Assembly: GCF_963576675.1 (NCBI RefSeq)
Contig: NC_088915.1
Span: 30,223,501-30,287,500, forward strand
Source: Euphorbia lathyris
Lineage: Eukaryota; Streptophyta; Magnoliopsida; Malpighiales; Euphorbiaceae
Direction of reading: 5' to 3'
Length of the DNA stretch: 64,000 bases
Notes under the pieces: model-generated
What the model was told of the DNA's origin: nothing
Databases searched by the model: none
Seen by the model: only the letters and a program-made list of their open reading frames with translations
Shown: positions 35,000-47,312 of the stretch, one piece after another
How positions within the stretch are numbered: position 1 is the stretch's first letter
How the letters are laid out: each line of letters opens with the position of its first letter
Position numbers and translations under genes: made by a program

Positions 35000-35062
35000 G
35001 CTCATTGTTCTGATGGTATAGTGACTCCCCTTGAATCTTAAGGTCATGTGTTTGATTCTCCT
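35000..35062 (+). repeat. tRNA-like module 3
   Basis: TAGCTCATTGTTCTGATGGT... then an anticodon-arm-like CCTTGAATCTTAAGG and B-box-like TGTGTTTGATTC. Copies at 38510-40510 (split by an LTR) and 44175-44235. Confidence 0.5.
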
Positions 35063-35282
35063 TTTCAACAAATTTTATAAATTTTTATTTTAATTAAATT
35101 TGAACAACCATAATGTCAAAATGTATGCAACTTTTTTCCATATGCCGAAATAATAAATATTAATAGAAAAAAAAAAAATTTGAACATTAATTGCAATTGA
35201 AACAATCTAATATATTTGTGTGTGTACGTATGAAGGTTTTCCTTATTATATACCGCGCTATTTTTTATGACAGTCATTAATC

Positions 35283-35345
35283 GTAGATCTGTTGGTATAA
35301 CACGTCCTCATGAATCCTTGAGTCACTGTTTCGAGTCCCCTTGTT
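35283..35345 (+). repeat. tRNA-like module 4
   Basis: TAGATCTGTTGGTATAACAC then CACTGTTTCGAGTCCCC. A near-identical copy is at 44458-44520. Confidence 0.5.
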
Positions 35346-35705
35346 GGCAATTTTTTTCTCATAAGTTCACTTATATTATTTTACTCTTTAGTATAAGACG
35401 TCTTCCTTTATGAATTAATGAACACGTTTCATATGGATGCGTTCTGATTTGCATTTAATGTATTTGTGAAATTAATGCATTCGAATTTTGAGGTAAGGGA
35501 GCAATTAATTAATAGTAACACCAATTGATTAACAAACCAAGCTAAGAAAACCTAAATAAAATACTACTACTATAATATTTTTAGATTTATTTTTTTAACT
35601 TCGAATATGAAAAGGGGACAATACACATTTGATTATTTTTTACATTCACAGTGATTAAATTCTAATTAAATTTTTTTTATAAATAATGATACAAAAAAAT
35701 GTTTG

Positions 35706-36209
35706 ATAAATGTAGAATATAGAACACAATCGTTCAATTAACGAGCTGAGAAACCCTAGGGAATTTTGTATGGAGATCATGAGTATTAGTTAATTATTCA
35801 AACAAAGATACGTTAAGTACGACGGTGTTAGGTTACGATAAGGTTTCATGACCTCAAAATTTTAAAAAAATATATATTATTAGATAAATGATTGATAAAA
35901 TAAATATAGAACACAATCGTCTGAATAACGAGCTGAGAAACCCTAGGGACTTTTGTATGGATATCATGATTATTACTTAATTATTCACACAAAGATACGT
36001 TAAGTACGATGGTGTTAGGTTACGATAAGGTTTCATGACCTCAAAATTAAAAAAAATATAAATATTATTAGATAAATGATTGATAAAATAAATATAGAAC
36101 ACAATCGTCCGAAAAACGAGCTGAGAAACCCTAGAGACTTTTGTATGGATATCGTGATTATTACTTAATTAGTCAGACCAAGATATGTCAAGCCCGATGG
36201 TTTTAGGTT
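35706..36209 (+). repeat. Satellite monomers, left cluster (3 copies, the third interrupted)
   Basis: Three ~185 bp monomers begin near 35721, 35904 and 36099, each with TAGAACACAATCGT, GAGCTGAGAAACCCTAGGGA and GTTAGGTTACGATAAGGTTT. The third, of type B, is cut by the LTR at 36215 and continues at 38123. Confidence 0.9.
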
Positions 36210-36214
36210 ACGAT

Positions 36215-38122
36215 TGTCACACCCGACCCAAAACGGCATCGGGTATGAATGGAAGATAGAATAATGAACGTCTATCAGTCTAAAAGCCATCGGACTACCT
36301 AAGGTTTTATCTATTATTTGGCTTGGACTTGATAATTATATCAAGCTTCTTACGTATCCCGAATATCTTGGAATCTTTAAATAGGGAATCAAAGCCACGT
36401 AGTTCTAACAATTTTAGAGTAAACTATTTTTATATATATATATATATAATATATACTCGTATCTTCATAACTTAAATCAATTGACAAAATTATTAGTGCA
36501 ATTAATTCGAATACACATTTCACTACGTAATGCCATATATTTATGTTCACCCGTGTATATATAAATAATCACATGATATTCATCTTCACTCAAACATTTT
36601 TATTTAACTAGTAATATCAAATAAATAATTTATTTTAGACAATTATAACCATATTTGTTAAAGGTTTAAATTCCTGAAGAGAAGAACTTACTAAGACGCC
36701 TCACTCATATATTATAGAGATGACCTAAACTTATAAATCCTAACTTAATAATTATTCAAAAGATCATAAAAGTATTTCAATATTCTTTATTTTAATGAAA
36801 CATTTCCTTTCTCCTTATTATTAAGAGAGAAACCTTTTTATTGTACGAATTCAATTCAAGTTCAAAAGTCTTTTTAACCCCAAACCCAAATTTTAAGTCT
36901 AAAACTACTCATTTTACCGGACAAACCTAATTCAAAATCGTCTTACGTCTTAAGACGATTGGTAAACGAATCAAACTAGTATAAGTCTAACCTAACTATT
37001 ATTATCACTGGAATAGTTTTTACCAATGAATAAACCAAAGTTTTACACGAGTCTTTTACCAAACGAACCAATTTAAATATCTAACACAACAATCAATCCA
37101 TCTTCTTCAATTTTATCAAATGAAATCAAGTATCAGAGGACTCATACTCAAAACCCGCTCAAAGTCTACGACTGAAACGATTCTCTCTACCGAACAAATT
37201 AGATTCAAAACTCGCTGACTAGTTCTACTAAAGAGAACCAAAAAGAATATCTTTAAAACCACACCACCACACCCGGCGAACCGTATAGGAGTCGTCTTCC
37301 TCCTTCCTATTCGATTCGAACCCCAAACGGAAAAAAATTCACAAACCTGTGCTCTCAAGTAAAAATTTCAGAGAATAACAACACACATATGCAACTGTAA
37401 ACAGAAATTCGTAAAAAAGGAAAAATGTATAGACAAAGACTATTCACCGTAAAAGAAGTAGAATCCGAATAACTAGAATGATTTACCCCTCACCTGCATG
37501 TCAAGATCCAGCCAAGGGGAGACCGAAAAAGAGGTCTTAGAATACCGATCGGTGTCCGATTTCACCGAGACAACATAAAAATCGAAGGAACAGTTCATCT
37601 CGTAGGTGGCTATCTCAGAGAGATACTGATCTTATGGAGGGTACTGTTTTTTTTTAATCGAGAGTGAGAGAGCAAGGTGTTGCAGAAGATTAAATTCAAA
37701 ATTAAATTAAATATATATAAGATCATTAAAATGTTAATGTCATCATCTATGTTAAGTGTCATCATATGCATTGTAGTAAGTGTTTCTCAACCTCCTAAAA
37801 TCATGCCACGAATATATCTTTATTTTTTTTTTATATAATTTTTTTTTATTATTATTTGTATAAAATAATATGTAATTAAATTATAAAATACCGCTCTCAT
37901 TCACGTGTATATGGTTAAGATAATTGGGAAAAACATTATTTTGATCCTCTTAATTGATAGCTTTTATAAGACGTACCCACAAATTTTAATTTACACCTAA
38001 AAATATTAAATTAAACCCAATAATATACTTAAATTCAAATTGTAGTTAACACTCTAAAAGATGTATATTATAATCTAGTTCAAAAACATATAGATTCGAA
38101 ATTTTTAAACACGGATGTTACA
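36215..38122 (-). mobile_element. Lone LTR (1.9 kb) with perfect 5 bp target duplication ACGAT
   Basis: Runs TGTCACACCCGACCC ... CACGGATGTTACA, flanked by ACGAT at 36210-36214 and 38123-38127. In the sense of the usual plant chromovirus LTR (TGTAACATCC start, GGGTGTGACA end) it is on the minus strand. No pol or gag sequence is present, so it is a solo LTR left by recombination, or conceivably a non-coding derivative. It lies inside a satellite monomer. A 243 base open frame inside (37116-37358) has no recognisable content. Confidence 0.9.
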
Positions 38123-38350
38123 ACGATAAGGTTTCGTGACTTCAAAATTAAAATAAAAATATTATTAGATGAATATAGAACATAATCGTTTAATTAACGA
38201 GCTGAGAAACCCTAGGGAGTTTTTTATGGAGCTAGTGATTATTACTTAATTATTACTTGATTATTACGATAAGGTTTCATGACTTCAAATAAAAGTTAAA
38301 AAAACTATATTATTATATGGATATCGTGATTATTACTTAATTATTCACGT
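38123..38350 (+). repeat. Satellite monomer continuation
   Basis: Rest of the type B monomer and a type C monomer (TAGAACATAATCGTTTAATT near 38165) after the LTR. This order B then C is the same as in the main array. Confidence 0.8.
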
Positions 38351-38550
38351 TATGGTACGTTATTTAAGCCTACGCAAGGCAATAAAACCTTTTTTTTATA
38401 TAGAAGGCAATAAAACCTTAATTGCACATGAAATAAAGAAAATATTATTAAAACAAAAGGAATTAAAAAGTCACTTTAGATAAATCGGTGTAAGCATAAA
38501 CAAAAATAGCTGATTGTCCTGATGGTATAGTGACTCCCCTTGAATCTTAA

Positions 38551-40486
38551 TATAACATCTGGGCTCTTAATGTAAATAAATAAAAATTAAGGGTAAAAAA
38601 AAAAATAATATAAAGAGAGGACAGCTCCTACACCTCACTTTCCTCCCCATTTTATCATTTCCCATTTCTCTTCCACTCACCATTCTTCTAGCTCTTTCTT
38701 TCCTCTCTTCCATCACCACCATCATATTTCATCCTTATCTCCATCAATCTTCCTCACAATCAGTTTATTCTTCACTTTGCACTTACTAATTCCTCCCAAA
38801 CAAGCCAAAACATCTATCAATTTCTGAAATTTAGAGCTAAATTTCAAGTTTTGGGTATTATGGATTTCAACCTTCAAAGGCTCGATTCGGACAAACCGTA
38901 AGGAGTTAAGCTACAAAACCACCACCATTGAACTCGTGTCGGCGAGGAGAGTTTCCAGCAGTCACCGGATTCACGCCGGCGACACCCCGGCGACCGGCGA
39001 GTTTCTCCGGCGAAGGTATTTCCGGCCGAAATTATTTTTACCACACTCTATATATTATTTTGAGAAAGATTAATTCTTGACTTTTTGTCAGATTCTCAAC
39101 AGATTAATTACTATGAATTTTTCAAGTTTAGAGCTTAGGAATTTAACATAGAAATTCACATTTAGGTAAGCTTTGGACTAGATGAAGTTAGATATTATAT
39201 GAGGTTAAGAAAATTAGGAGCATAAGCATATATTGTAGCATTTTTGTGGTGAATTAGAATTATTAAATACATAAAGTTGATTGTGGTTATTCTAGGTGAG
39301 AATCTAGCACCTATGGAGACATAATAAGGTGCTTGTAAGGTTAAAGGAAGTGGTTCTTTTTGGACAATAAGGTGAGTGGGTAATTATATAACAATGTTGT
39401 TTTCATTATATTTATAGTATGTCTTTCTAATTATGCTAAATAAAATGTTTCAAGCAAAGTATATTGTGATAAATAAAATTGGGAACAATTCATGGTAGTT
39501 TGTGTTTTAATTACATATATATGTATATCTATTGTGTATGTAGATATATGCTATGAGTTTGGTGTTGGATTTTGAAATGTATTTGATGAGGAAGCTGGAT
39601 ATATGACATTATACACTCAAATTATGGGCCTTTAGATCATGCCTTTGATGACGGGTATTCCATAGTGTTGATGGATATTGGCTCTGCGCATGCGTATGAC
39701 AGAATTGATTGATGAGATATGAAATACCGGGATCCCACCCACTTGTTCAGTTATGAGATACGTGAAATATGTATATTTCACGTGGATGGTTTATGGTTGC
39801 TTCCGGGGGCTGGTTTGTCATCCCTCCGTGGTTCGCCCCTTGAAGTTGATCTTTAGGATACGTATTTGGGTGTATGATGATATTTTGAGATGATAATGTT
39901 TTGATATGATATATTTATTTTTATGACATAAATTATTCAGAAAACGAGACATCTTAGAAAAGTTGTTTGAATCGTTTTTACAAACTTTATTATCCAGCTA
40001 TGATTTTTAACATGTACACATTATGTATGAAAAACATGTATTGTTCCCCCTTTGTTATATATTTATCCATTCACTGAGTATGTGTTATACTCACCCCTCT
40101 TATTTAAACATTTCAGATAAGCTGATAAGAGGTAGCTAGAACATAGCAGATAGCTGTTTTTGGATCTTCAGTAAGTCATAGAAGAGGTTGGGCCAACTTA
40201 GATTTCTCTTTTGTTGAGGATTACCTCCAATTTTGCGTTTGTACTTATTAACATGAAATGATAGTTGTATTGTTACTAGAGGGAGATGATATTTTGGACA
40301 TAAGAATATATTGTGTGATTGTTGTTGAAGAGGATGGTATTAGATATATATATATATATATATATGGGTAGCTTGGTGACTTCTTTTGGCAGGTATAAAA
40401 AAAAATTGGGTATTCATATTCTAGAGGAAATGCTGCCGGATTTTAGGTTGATTTTGTATAGTAAATTTTAGAGTTCGGGCGTGACA
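38551..40486 (+). mobile_element. Lone LTR (1.9 kb) with perfect 5 bp target duplication CTTAA
   Basis: Runs TATAACATCTGGGC ... TTCGGGCGTGACA, flanked by CTTAA at 38546-38550 and 40487-40491; the usual first bases TG are now TA. Typical chromovirus LTR features are visible, including CACTGAGTATGTGTTATACTCACC near 40070. It splits a tRNA-like module (GAATCTTAA | GGTCACGTGTTCGATTCC). Sequence differs from the LTR at 36215, so it is a separate family. No internal coding region: solo LTR. Confidence 0.9.
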
Positions 40487-41030
40487 CTTAAGGTCACGTG
40501 TTCGATTCCCCTTTTCAGCAAATTTTATAAATTTTTATTTTAATTAAATTTGAACAACCATAATGTCAAAATGTATGCAACTTTTTCCATATGCCGAAAT
40601 AATAAATAATAATAGAAAAAAAAAGATTTGAACATTAATTGCAATTGAAACAATCTAATATATTTGTGAGTGTACGTATGAAGGTTTTCCTTGTTATATA
40701 CCGCGCTATTTATGAATGTCATTAATGTGGCGTTAAAATAAATGAATTGCTAATTTAATATGGTAAGCATTCGCCAATTAGAAGACGCCTTCATATGTGT
40801 TTTAGTTTTCCAGTTATAAATATAAATGCGATCCATGTTGCATTAAATGTATTTCTGAAATCCAAGCAGTATATTTTTATATATAATGTGAATTCAAAAT
40901 TGAGGTAAGGGAGCAATTATTCACACCAATTAATTTATATTAATAAGTTAAAAAAAACCCTTATGATTTATAAATTGTTATTATAATTATTATGTTAAAT
41001 AAAATATTATTAAACAAAAGGATTGAGAAA
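40487..41030 (+). other. Partial copy of the duplicated segment and AT-rich spacer
   Basis: 40487-40735 continues the duplicated segment seen at 35040-35275 and 44215-44440. The rest is AT-rich, with GAAGACGCCTTC at 40791-40802. No gene. Confidence 0.6.
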
Positions 41031-43990
41031 ATAATTACAGAACATAATCATTCAAATAACGAGCTGAGAAACCATAATGACTTTTGTATGTAGATCATGA
41101 TTATTAATTAATTACGTCAGACGGTTTTAGGTTACGATAAGGTTTCGTGACCTCAAAATTAAAATTAAAATATTATTAGATGAATATAGAACATAATCGT
41201 TCGAATAACGATCTGAGAAACCATAGGGAGTTTTGTATGGATATCGTGATTATTACTTAATTAGTCAGATCAAGATATGTCAAGCCCGATGGTGTTAGGT
41301 TACGATAAGGTTTCATGACCTCAAAATTAAAATAAAAATATTATTAGATGAATATAGAACATAATCGTTTAATTAACGAGCTGAGAAACCATAGGGAGTT
41401 TTTTTATGGAGCTAGTGATTATTACTTAATTATTACTTGATTATTATGATAAGGTTTCATGACTTCAAATAAAAGTTAAAAAAACTATATTATTATATGG
41501 ATATAGAACACAATCGTTCGAATAATGAGCTGAGAAACCCTAGGGACTTTTGTATGTAGATCGTGATTATTACTTAATTATTCAAACAAAGATACGTTAA
41601 GTACGACGGTGTTAGGTTACGATAAGGTTTCATGACCTCGATATTAAAAAAATATATTATTAGATAAATGATTAATAAAATAAATATAGAACACAATCGT
41701 TCGAATAACGATCTGAGAAACCCTAGGGAGTTTTGTATGGATATCGTGATTATTACTTAATTAGTCAGACCAAGATATGTCAAGCCCGATGGTGTTAGGT
41801 TACGATAAGGTTTCATGACCTCAAAATTAAAATAAAAATATTATTAGATGAATATAGAACATAATCGTTTAATTAACGAGCTGAGAAACCATAGGGAGTT
41901 TTTTTATGGAGCTAGTGATTATTACTTGATTATTACGATAAGGTTTCATGACTTCAAATAAAAGTTAAAAAAACTATATTATTATATGGATATAGAACAC
42001 AATCGTTCGAATAATGAGCTGAGAAACCCTAGGGACTTTTGTATGTAGATCGTGATTATTACTTAATTATTCAAACAAAGATACGTTAAGTACGATGGTG
42101 TTAGGTTACGATAAGGTTTCATGACCTCGATATTAAAAAAATATATTATTAGATAAATGATTGATAAAATAAATATAGAACACAATCGTTCGAATAACGA
42201 TCTGAGAAACCCTAGGGAGTTTTGTATGGATATCGTGATTATTACTTAATTAGTCAGACCAAGATATGTCAAGCCCGATGGTGTTAGGTTACGATAAGGT
42301 TTCATGACCTCAAAATTAAAATAAAAATATTGTTAGATGAATATAGAACATAATCGTTTAATTAATGAGCTGAGAAACCCTATGGAGTTTTTTTATGGAG
42401 ATAGTGATTATTACTTAATTATTACTTGATTATTACGATAAGGTTTCATGACTTCAAATAAAAGTTAAAAAAAACTATATTATTATATGGATATAGAACA
42501 CAATCGTTCGAATAATGAGCTGAGAAACCCTAGGGACTTTTGTATGTAGATCGTGATTATTACTTAATTATTCAAACAAAGATACGTTAAGTACGACGGT
42601 ATTAGGTTACGATAAGGTTTCATGACCTCGATATTAAAAAAAATATTATTAGATAAATGATTGATAAAATAAATATAGAACACAATCATTCGAATAACGA
42701 TATGAGAAACCCTAGGGAGTTTTGTATGGATATCGTGATTATTACTTAATTAGTCAGACCAAGATATGTCAAGCCCGATGGTGTTAGGTTACGATAAGGT
42801 TTCATGACCTCAAAATTAAAATAAAAATATTATTAGATAAATATAGAACATAATCGTTTAATTAACGAGCTGAGAAACCATAGGGAGTTTTTTATGGAGC
42901 TAGTGATTATTACTTAATTATTACTTGATTATTACGATAAGGTTTCATGACTTCAAATAAAAGTTAAAAAAACTATATTATTATATGGATATAGAACACA
43001 ATCGTTCGAATAATGAGCTGAGAAACCCTAGGGACTTTTGTATGAAGATCGTGATTATTACTTAATTATTCAAACAAAGATACGTTAAGTACGACGGTGT
43101 TAGGTTATGATAAGGTTTCATGACCTCGATATTAAAAAAAATATATTATTAGATAAATGATTGATAAAATAAATATAGAACACAATCGTTCGAATAACGA
43201 TCTGAGAAACCCTAGGGAGTTTTGTATGGATATCGTGATTATTACTTAATTAGTCAGACCAAGATATGTCAAGCCCGATGGTGTTAGGTTACGATAAGGT
43301 TTCATGACCTCAAAATTAAAATAAAAATATTGTTAGATGAATATAGAACATAATCGTTTAATTAACGAGCTGAGAAACCCTAGGGAGTTTTTTATGGAGC
43401 TAGTGATTATTACTTAATTATTACTTGATTATTACGATAAGGTTTCATGACTTCAAATAAAAGTTTAAAAAAACTATATTATTATATGGATATAGAACAC
43501 AATCGTTCGAATAATGAGCGGAGAAACCCTAGGGACTTTTGTATGTAGATCGTGATTATTACTTAATTATTCAAACAAAGATACGTTAAGTACGACGGTG
43601 TTAGGTTACGATAAGGTTTCATGACCTCGATATTAAAAAAAAATATTATTAGATAAATGATTAATAAAATAAATATAGAACACAATCGTTCGAATAACGA
43701 TCTGAGAAACCCTAGGGAGTTTTGTATGGATATCGTGATTATTACTTAATTAGTCAGACCAAGATATGTCAAGCCCGATGGTGTTAGGTTACGATAAGGT
43801 TTCATGACCTCAAAATAAAAATAAAAATATTGTTAGATGAATATAGAACATAATCGTTTAATTAACGAGCTGAGAAACCATAGGGAGTTTTTTATGGAGC
43901 TAGTGATTATTACTTAATTATTACTTGATTATTACGATAAGGTTTCATGATTCAAATAAAAGTTAAAAAAAACTATATTATTATATGGAT
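41030..43990 (+). repeat. Satellite array with ~500 bp trimeric higher-order repeat
   Basis: Monomers start (TAGAACA) at 41187, 41355, 41503, 41687, 41854, 41993, 42176, 42344, 42494, 42676, 42844, 42992, 43176, 43344, 43493, 43676 and 43844. Three types cycle A-B-C with spacings of about 183, 168 and 149 bases, so the period is about 500. Type A has CAAACAAAGATACGTTAAG, B has GTCAGACCAAGATATGTCAA, C has GTTTAATTAACGAGCTGAG. Five full trimers run from 41503. Each monomer carries AAACCCTAGGG or AAACCATAGGG. No coding content. Confidence 0.93.
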
Positions 43991-44046
43991 ATCGTTATTA
44001 TTACTTAATTATTCACGTTATGGTACGTTATTTAAGCCTACGCAAG

Positions 44047-45270
44047 GCAATAAAACCTTTTTTTAATATAGAAGGCAATAAGACCTTAATTGCACATGAA
44101 ATAAAGAAAATATTATTAAAACAAAAGGAATTAAAAAGTCGTCTTAGATAAATCGGTGTAAGCATAAATAGAAATAGCTCATTGTCATGATGGTATAGTG
44201 ACTCCCCTTGAATCTTAAGGTCATGTGTTTGATTCCATTTTTCAGCAAATTTTATAAATTTTTATTTTAATTAAATTTGAACAATCATAATGTCAAAATG
44301 TATGCAACTTTTTCCATATGCCGAAATAATAAATATTAATAGAAAAAAAAGATTTGAACATTAATTGCAATTGAAACAATCTCCATATATTTGTGAGTGT
44401 ACGTATGAAGGTTTTCCTTGTTATATACCGCGCTATTTTTTACGACAGTCATTAATCGTAGATCTGTTGGTATAACACGTCCTCATGAATCCTTGGGTCA
44501 CTGTTTCGAGTCCCCTTGTTGGCAATTTTTTTCTCCTAAGTTCACTTATATTATTTTACTCTTTAGTATAAGACGTCTTCCTTTATGAATTAATGAACAC
44601 GTTTCATATGGATGCGTTCTGATTTGCATTTAATGTATTTGTGAAATTAATGCATTCGAATTTTGAAGTAAGGGAGCAATTAATTAATAATAACACCAAT
44701 TGATTAACAAACCAAGCTAAAAAAACCTAAATAAAATACTACTACTATAATTATGTTTTCCTCCAACTATGCTAGCTCTTTAGCTTAATATTTTTTAGAT
44801 TTATTTTTTTAACTTTGAATATGAGGAGGGGACAATATACATTTGATTATTTTTTACATTCACAGTGATTAAATTTCAATTAATTTTTTTTTATAAATCA
44901 TGATACAAAAAATGTTTGATAAATGTAGAATATAGAACACAATCGTTCAATTAACGAGCTGAGAAATCCTAGAGACTTTTGTATTGAGATCATGATTATT
45001 ACTTAATTATTCACAGAAATATACGTTAAGTACGACGGTGTTAGGTTACGATACGGTTTCATGACCTCAAAATCAAAATAAAATATATATTATTAGATAA
45101 ATGATTGATAAAATAAATATAGAACACAATCGTCCGAATAACGAGCTGAGAAACCCTAGGGACTTTTGTATGGAGATCATGACTATTACTTAATTATTCA
45201 CACAAAGATACGTTAAGTACGACGGTGTTAGGTTACGATAAGGTTTCATGACCTCAAAATTAAAAAAAAT
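44047..45270 (+). repeat. Large direct duplication, right copy
   Basis: Matches 34866-36060 in order: GAAGGCAATAAGACC, tRNA-like modules (44175-44235, 44458-44520), TAAGACGTCTTC at 44569-44580, AT-rich block, then two satellite monomers of type A (44937, 45121). It has a ~50 bp extra piece near 44755 compared with the left copy. Confidence 0.85.
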
Positions 45271-45858
45271 ATATATTATCTTAAACTTAATTCCATTATT
45301 TTGTTGTAATTCTGTTTTAGATGTACTCGTGTATCTTATGTTATACTTCTTAAATGCAACCTAGACAATAATTGTTCCCAGTTCAGCTTAATACATACCA
45401 ATTCTAAGCGTCAGATCACATGTTCGAGTCGCTTGTTTATCAAATCTTTTTTTCCTAATATTATCTTTTAATTTGACCGGACATACTTTTATGAGTGCAG
45501 TTTTTTTATGTGGTGCCATAAATATAAATTCGAAGACGCCTTCTTATTGGTAAATGTGAAAATTTATAAAGATGTACTCCATTTATCATAATTGTGAAAT
45601 TAACCACCAACTTTCAAATACTATTCGATTTTTTGCCTAAATGTAACCAAGAAAAACGAAGAGTCACATTAAAAAAAAGGCTGTAAATAACTCATATATA
45701 GGAAGTTGTGCATTTTTTTATTCAATCAATACTTTAGCAATTAAAACTTTCTTATTTTTAAAATAACAAGGAATCAAACCATATACAATACCAAAACATA
45801 TAGATACATACCTATTCATCCACATAATCCATACATACCTATTTGTAAGAATTCGAAA
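45271..45858 (+). other. Upstream region of the ULP1-type gene
   Basis: No gene. Contains a further tRNA-like remnant (45378-45435, CACATGTTCGAGTCGC) and GAAGACGCCTTC at 45532-45543, about 320 bases before the ULP1 start codon. No strong TATA box. Confidence 0.5.
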
Positions 45859-47312
45859 ATGGCTAATGACAAGAAATGGCAAAGTTCAGTTGAAAGGAGG
45901 GTGTCACCTTTGAGTAGGCGAATCAAAGCAACAGTTAACCGTAAAAGATGTGATTCTCAAATAGATGGAGTTACTAATGAAGCTGTAAACAACAAACTTC
46001 AGACAGAAGTTCCTAGAGTTGTGACATTTTCAGATTTTAATTTAAAACACAAAACACCTCCTAAAGAAATACCTTTATTGGAATACATCTTCTCAAATGC
46101 AAGTTCCAGGTATAATTTTAAAACTCTTTTTGCAATTTCTTTTTACATTAATCATTGGAGTTGTTATGGTTTTCTAAAAAAGGTTTAATTTCATCTAATA
46201 CAGTGAAATTATAGATCAAACCGATATTTGTTCACTAAGTCGGTTTGATTTTCGTTTTTTCGGACCAAATGAAGAATTGGAAGTTGAGGTATTATTTGTA
46301 AATAAATATCTAAAATATTGCATACAAGATATGATGCTGATCTTTTTACATATTAACAGGTTGTTACAATGGTGTCATCAATATTGACAGAACATGCAAG
46401 GTCAACCTCAAAAAATGGTGGTAAAATAAACTGGTATCTACCAGCAAGAATTATGGTAGGCTTTTTTTATTATTATTTTTATTGTGATACACTTACATGT
46501 CATTGTTGGTACCAACCTTTTATATTTCTCCAAACACAGAAAGAGCACTTGCCTCAACATAATCTACCATTGTCCAAATCTTGGGAACGTATGAGATATT
46601 TCGAGCGCTACATGGGTCTACTTGACGAGTGCAATGAAGTAAGCACCTACATAGATATAAGTTCAAATTTTGTATATAATTCTTATATAAATTCTAATGT
46701 AGAAGACGTCTATCAGATTTATATCCCTATTTTACATAAAAATCACTTCATTCTATCCCGGATTATGATTGACAAGGGAGTAGTAGAAGTTTGGGACTCG
46801 TTTGCTCGTCCTGACACACCAATATATCATAAGACATTGATTGTTGGAATTGTAAGTTTTATTTGATTTTTAATACTACTTCAGTTCAAAAAACAATTAT
46901 TATCTTCTTATGAAATAATGTATATTAATAAATGTAGTTACGCGCGTTAGACATGGGCTTCAAGGAACAACTAAAAAGCAAACCTGCAAATTACAACTTC
47001 GCTAGCTTTGCAATTGTCCGTGGAAGAAATGTTCCTAGACAAGCAAATAATTTCGACTGTGGAGTTTTTGTGATTTTATTTATGATCAAGCATTGTCAGG
47101 TTGATTCAAGTACTTTTCAGGTAATATTTATAATAGTCATTGAGAATTCATTTTTTTTAAATACACTACACTTTATTAATTCTATTTTTCTTCCGTTTGT
47201 TTTGTAGTTCAACTCCAATAAAGAAAGATGTCGAATAGCTTGGTGGATTGCGAAGTCGGACTATAATAAGAGGAAAACCGAACTATTAGAAAAAGCACAA
47301 TCGTTTATTTAA
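45859..47312 (+). CDS. ULP1-type (C48) cysteine protease gene, apparently intact
   Basis: Six exons join in frame with GT-AG sites: 45859-46109, 46204-46288, 46360-46455, 46540-46851, 46938-47120, 47208-47312; 343 residues and TAA. The N-terminal ~90 residues are basic. The protease core has the catalytic His in HKNHFILS, Asp in VEVWDS, Gln in NVPRQANNFDCG and Cys in the same block. Known C48 enzymes remove SUMO-like modifiers from proteins in the nucleus. ULP1-like genes carried by plant MULEs are a known class. It lies 740 bases upstream of, and in the same direction as, the transposase. A palindrome GAAGACGTCT is inside exon 4 (46702). Substrate unknown. Exon boundaries are by eye. Confidence 0.82.

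Larger units (their letters stand above)
34866..36060 (+). repeat. Large direct duplication, left copy
   Basis: This stretch (GAAGGCAATAAGACC... through two tRNA-like modules, the palindrome at 35394 and two satellite monomers) matches 44047-45270 in the same order and orientation with few differences. A shorter partial copy sits at 38371-38550 plus 40487-40735. It marks a ~9.2 kb internal duplication inside the large element. Confidence 0.85.

Noticed and set aside
35000..35345. Functional tRNA genes
   Set aside because: B-box and some A-box similarity, but no complete cloverleaf, no T33 in the anticodon-like loop, and no proper acceptor stem.
37116..37358. 80-residue minus-strand frame in the lone LTR
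   Set aside because: LTR sequence, no similarity recognised; related LTRs are non-coding.
41030..43990. CRISPR-like regular repeats
   Set aside because: Units are long and contiguous with no unique spacers, in a plant nuclear context: this is a satellite.
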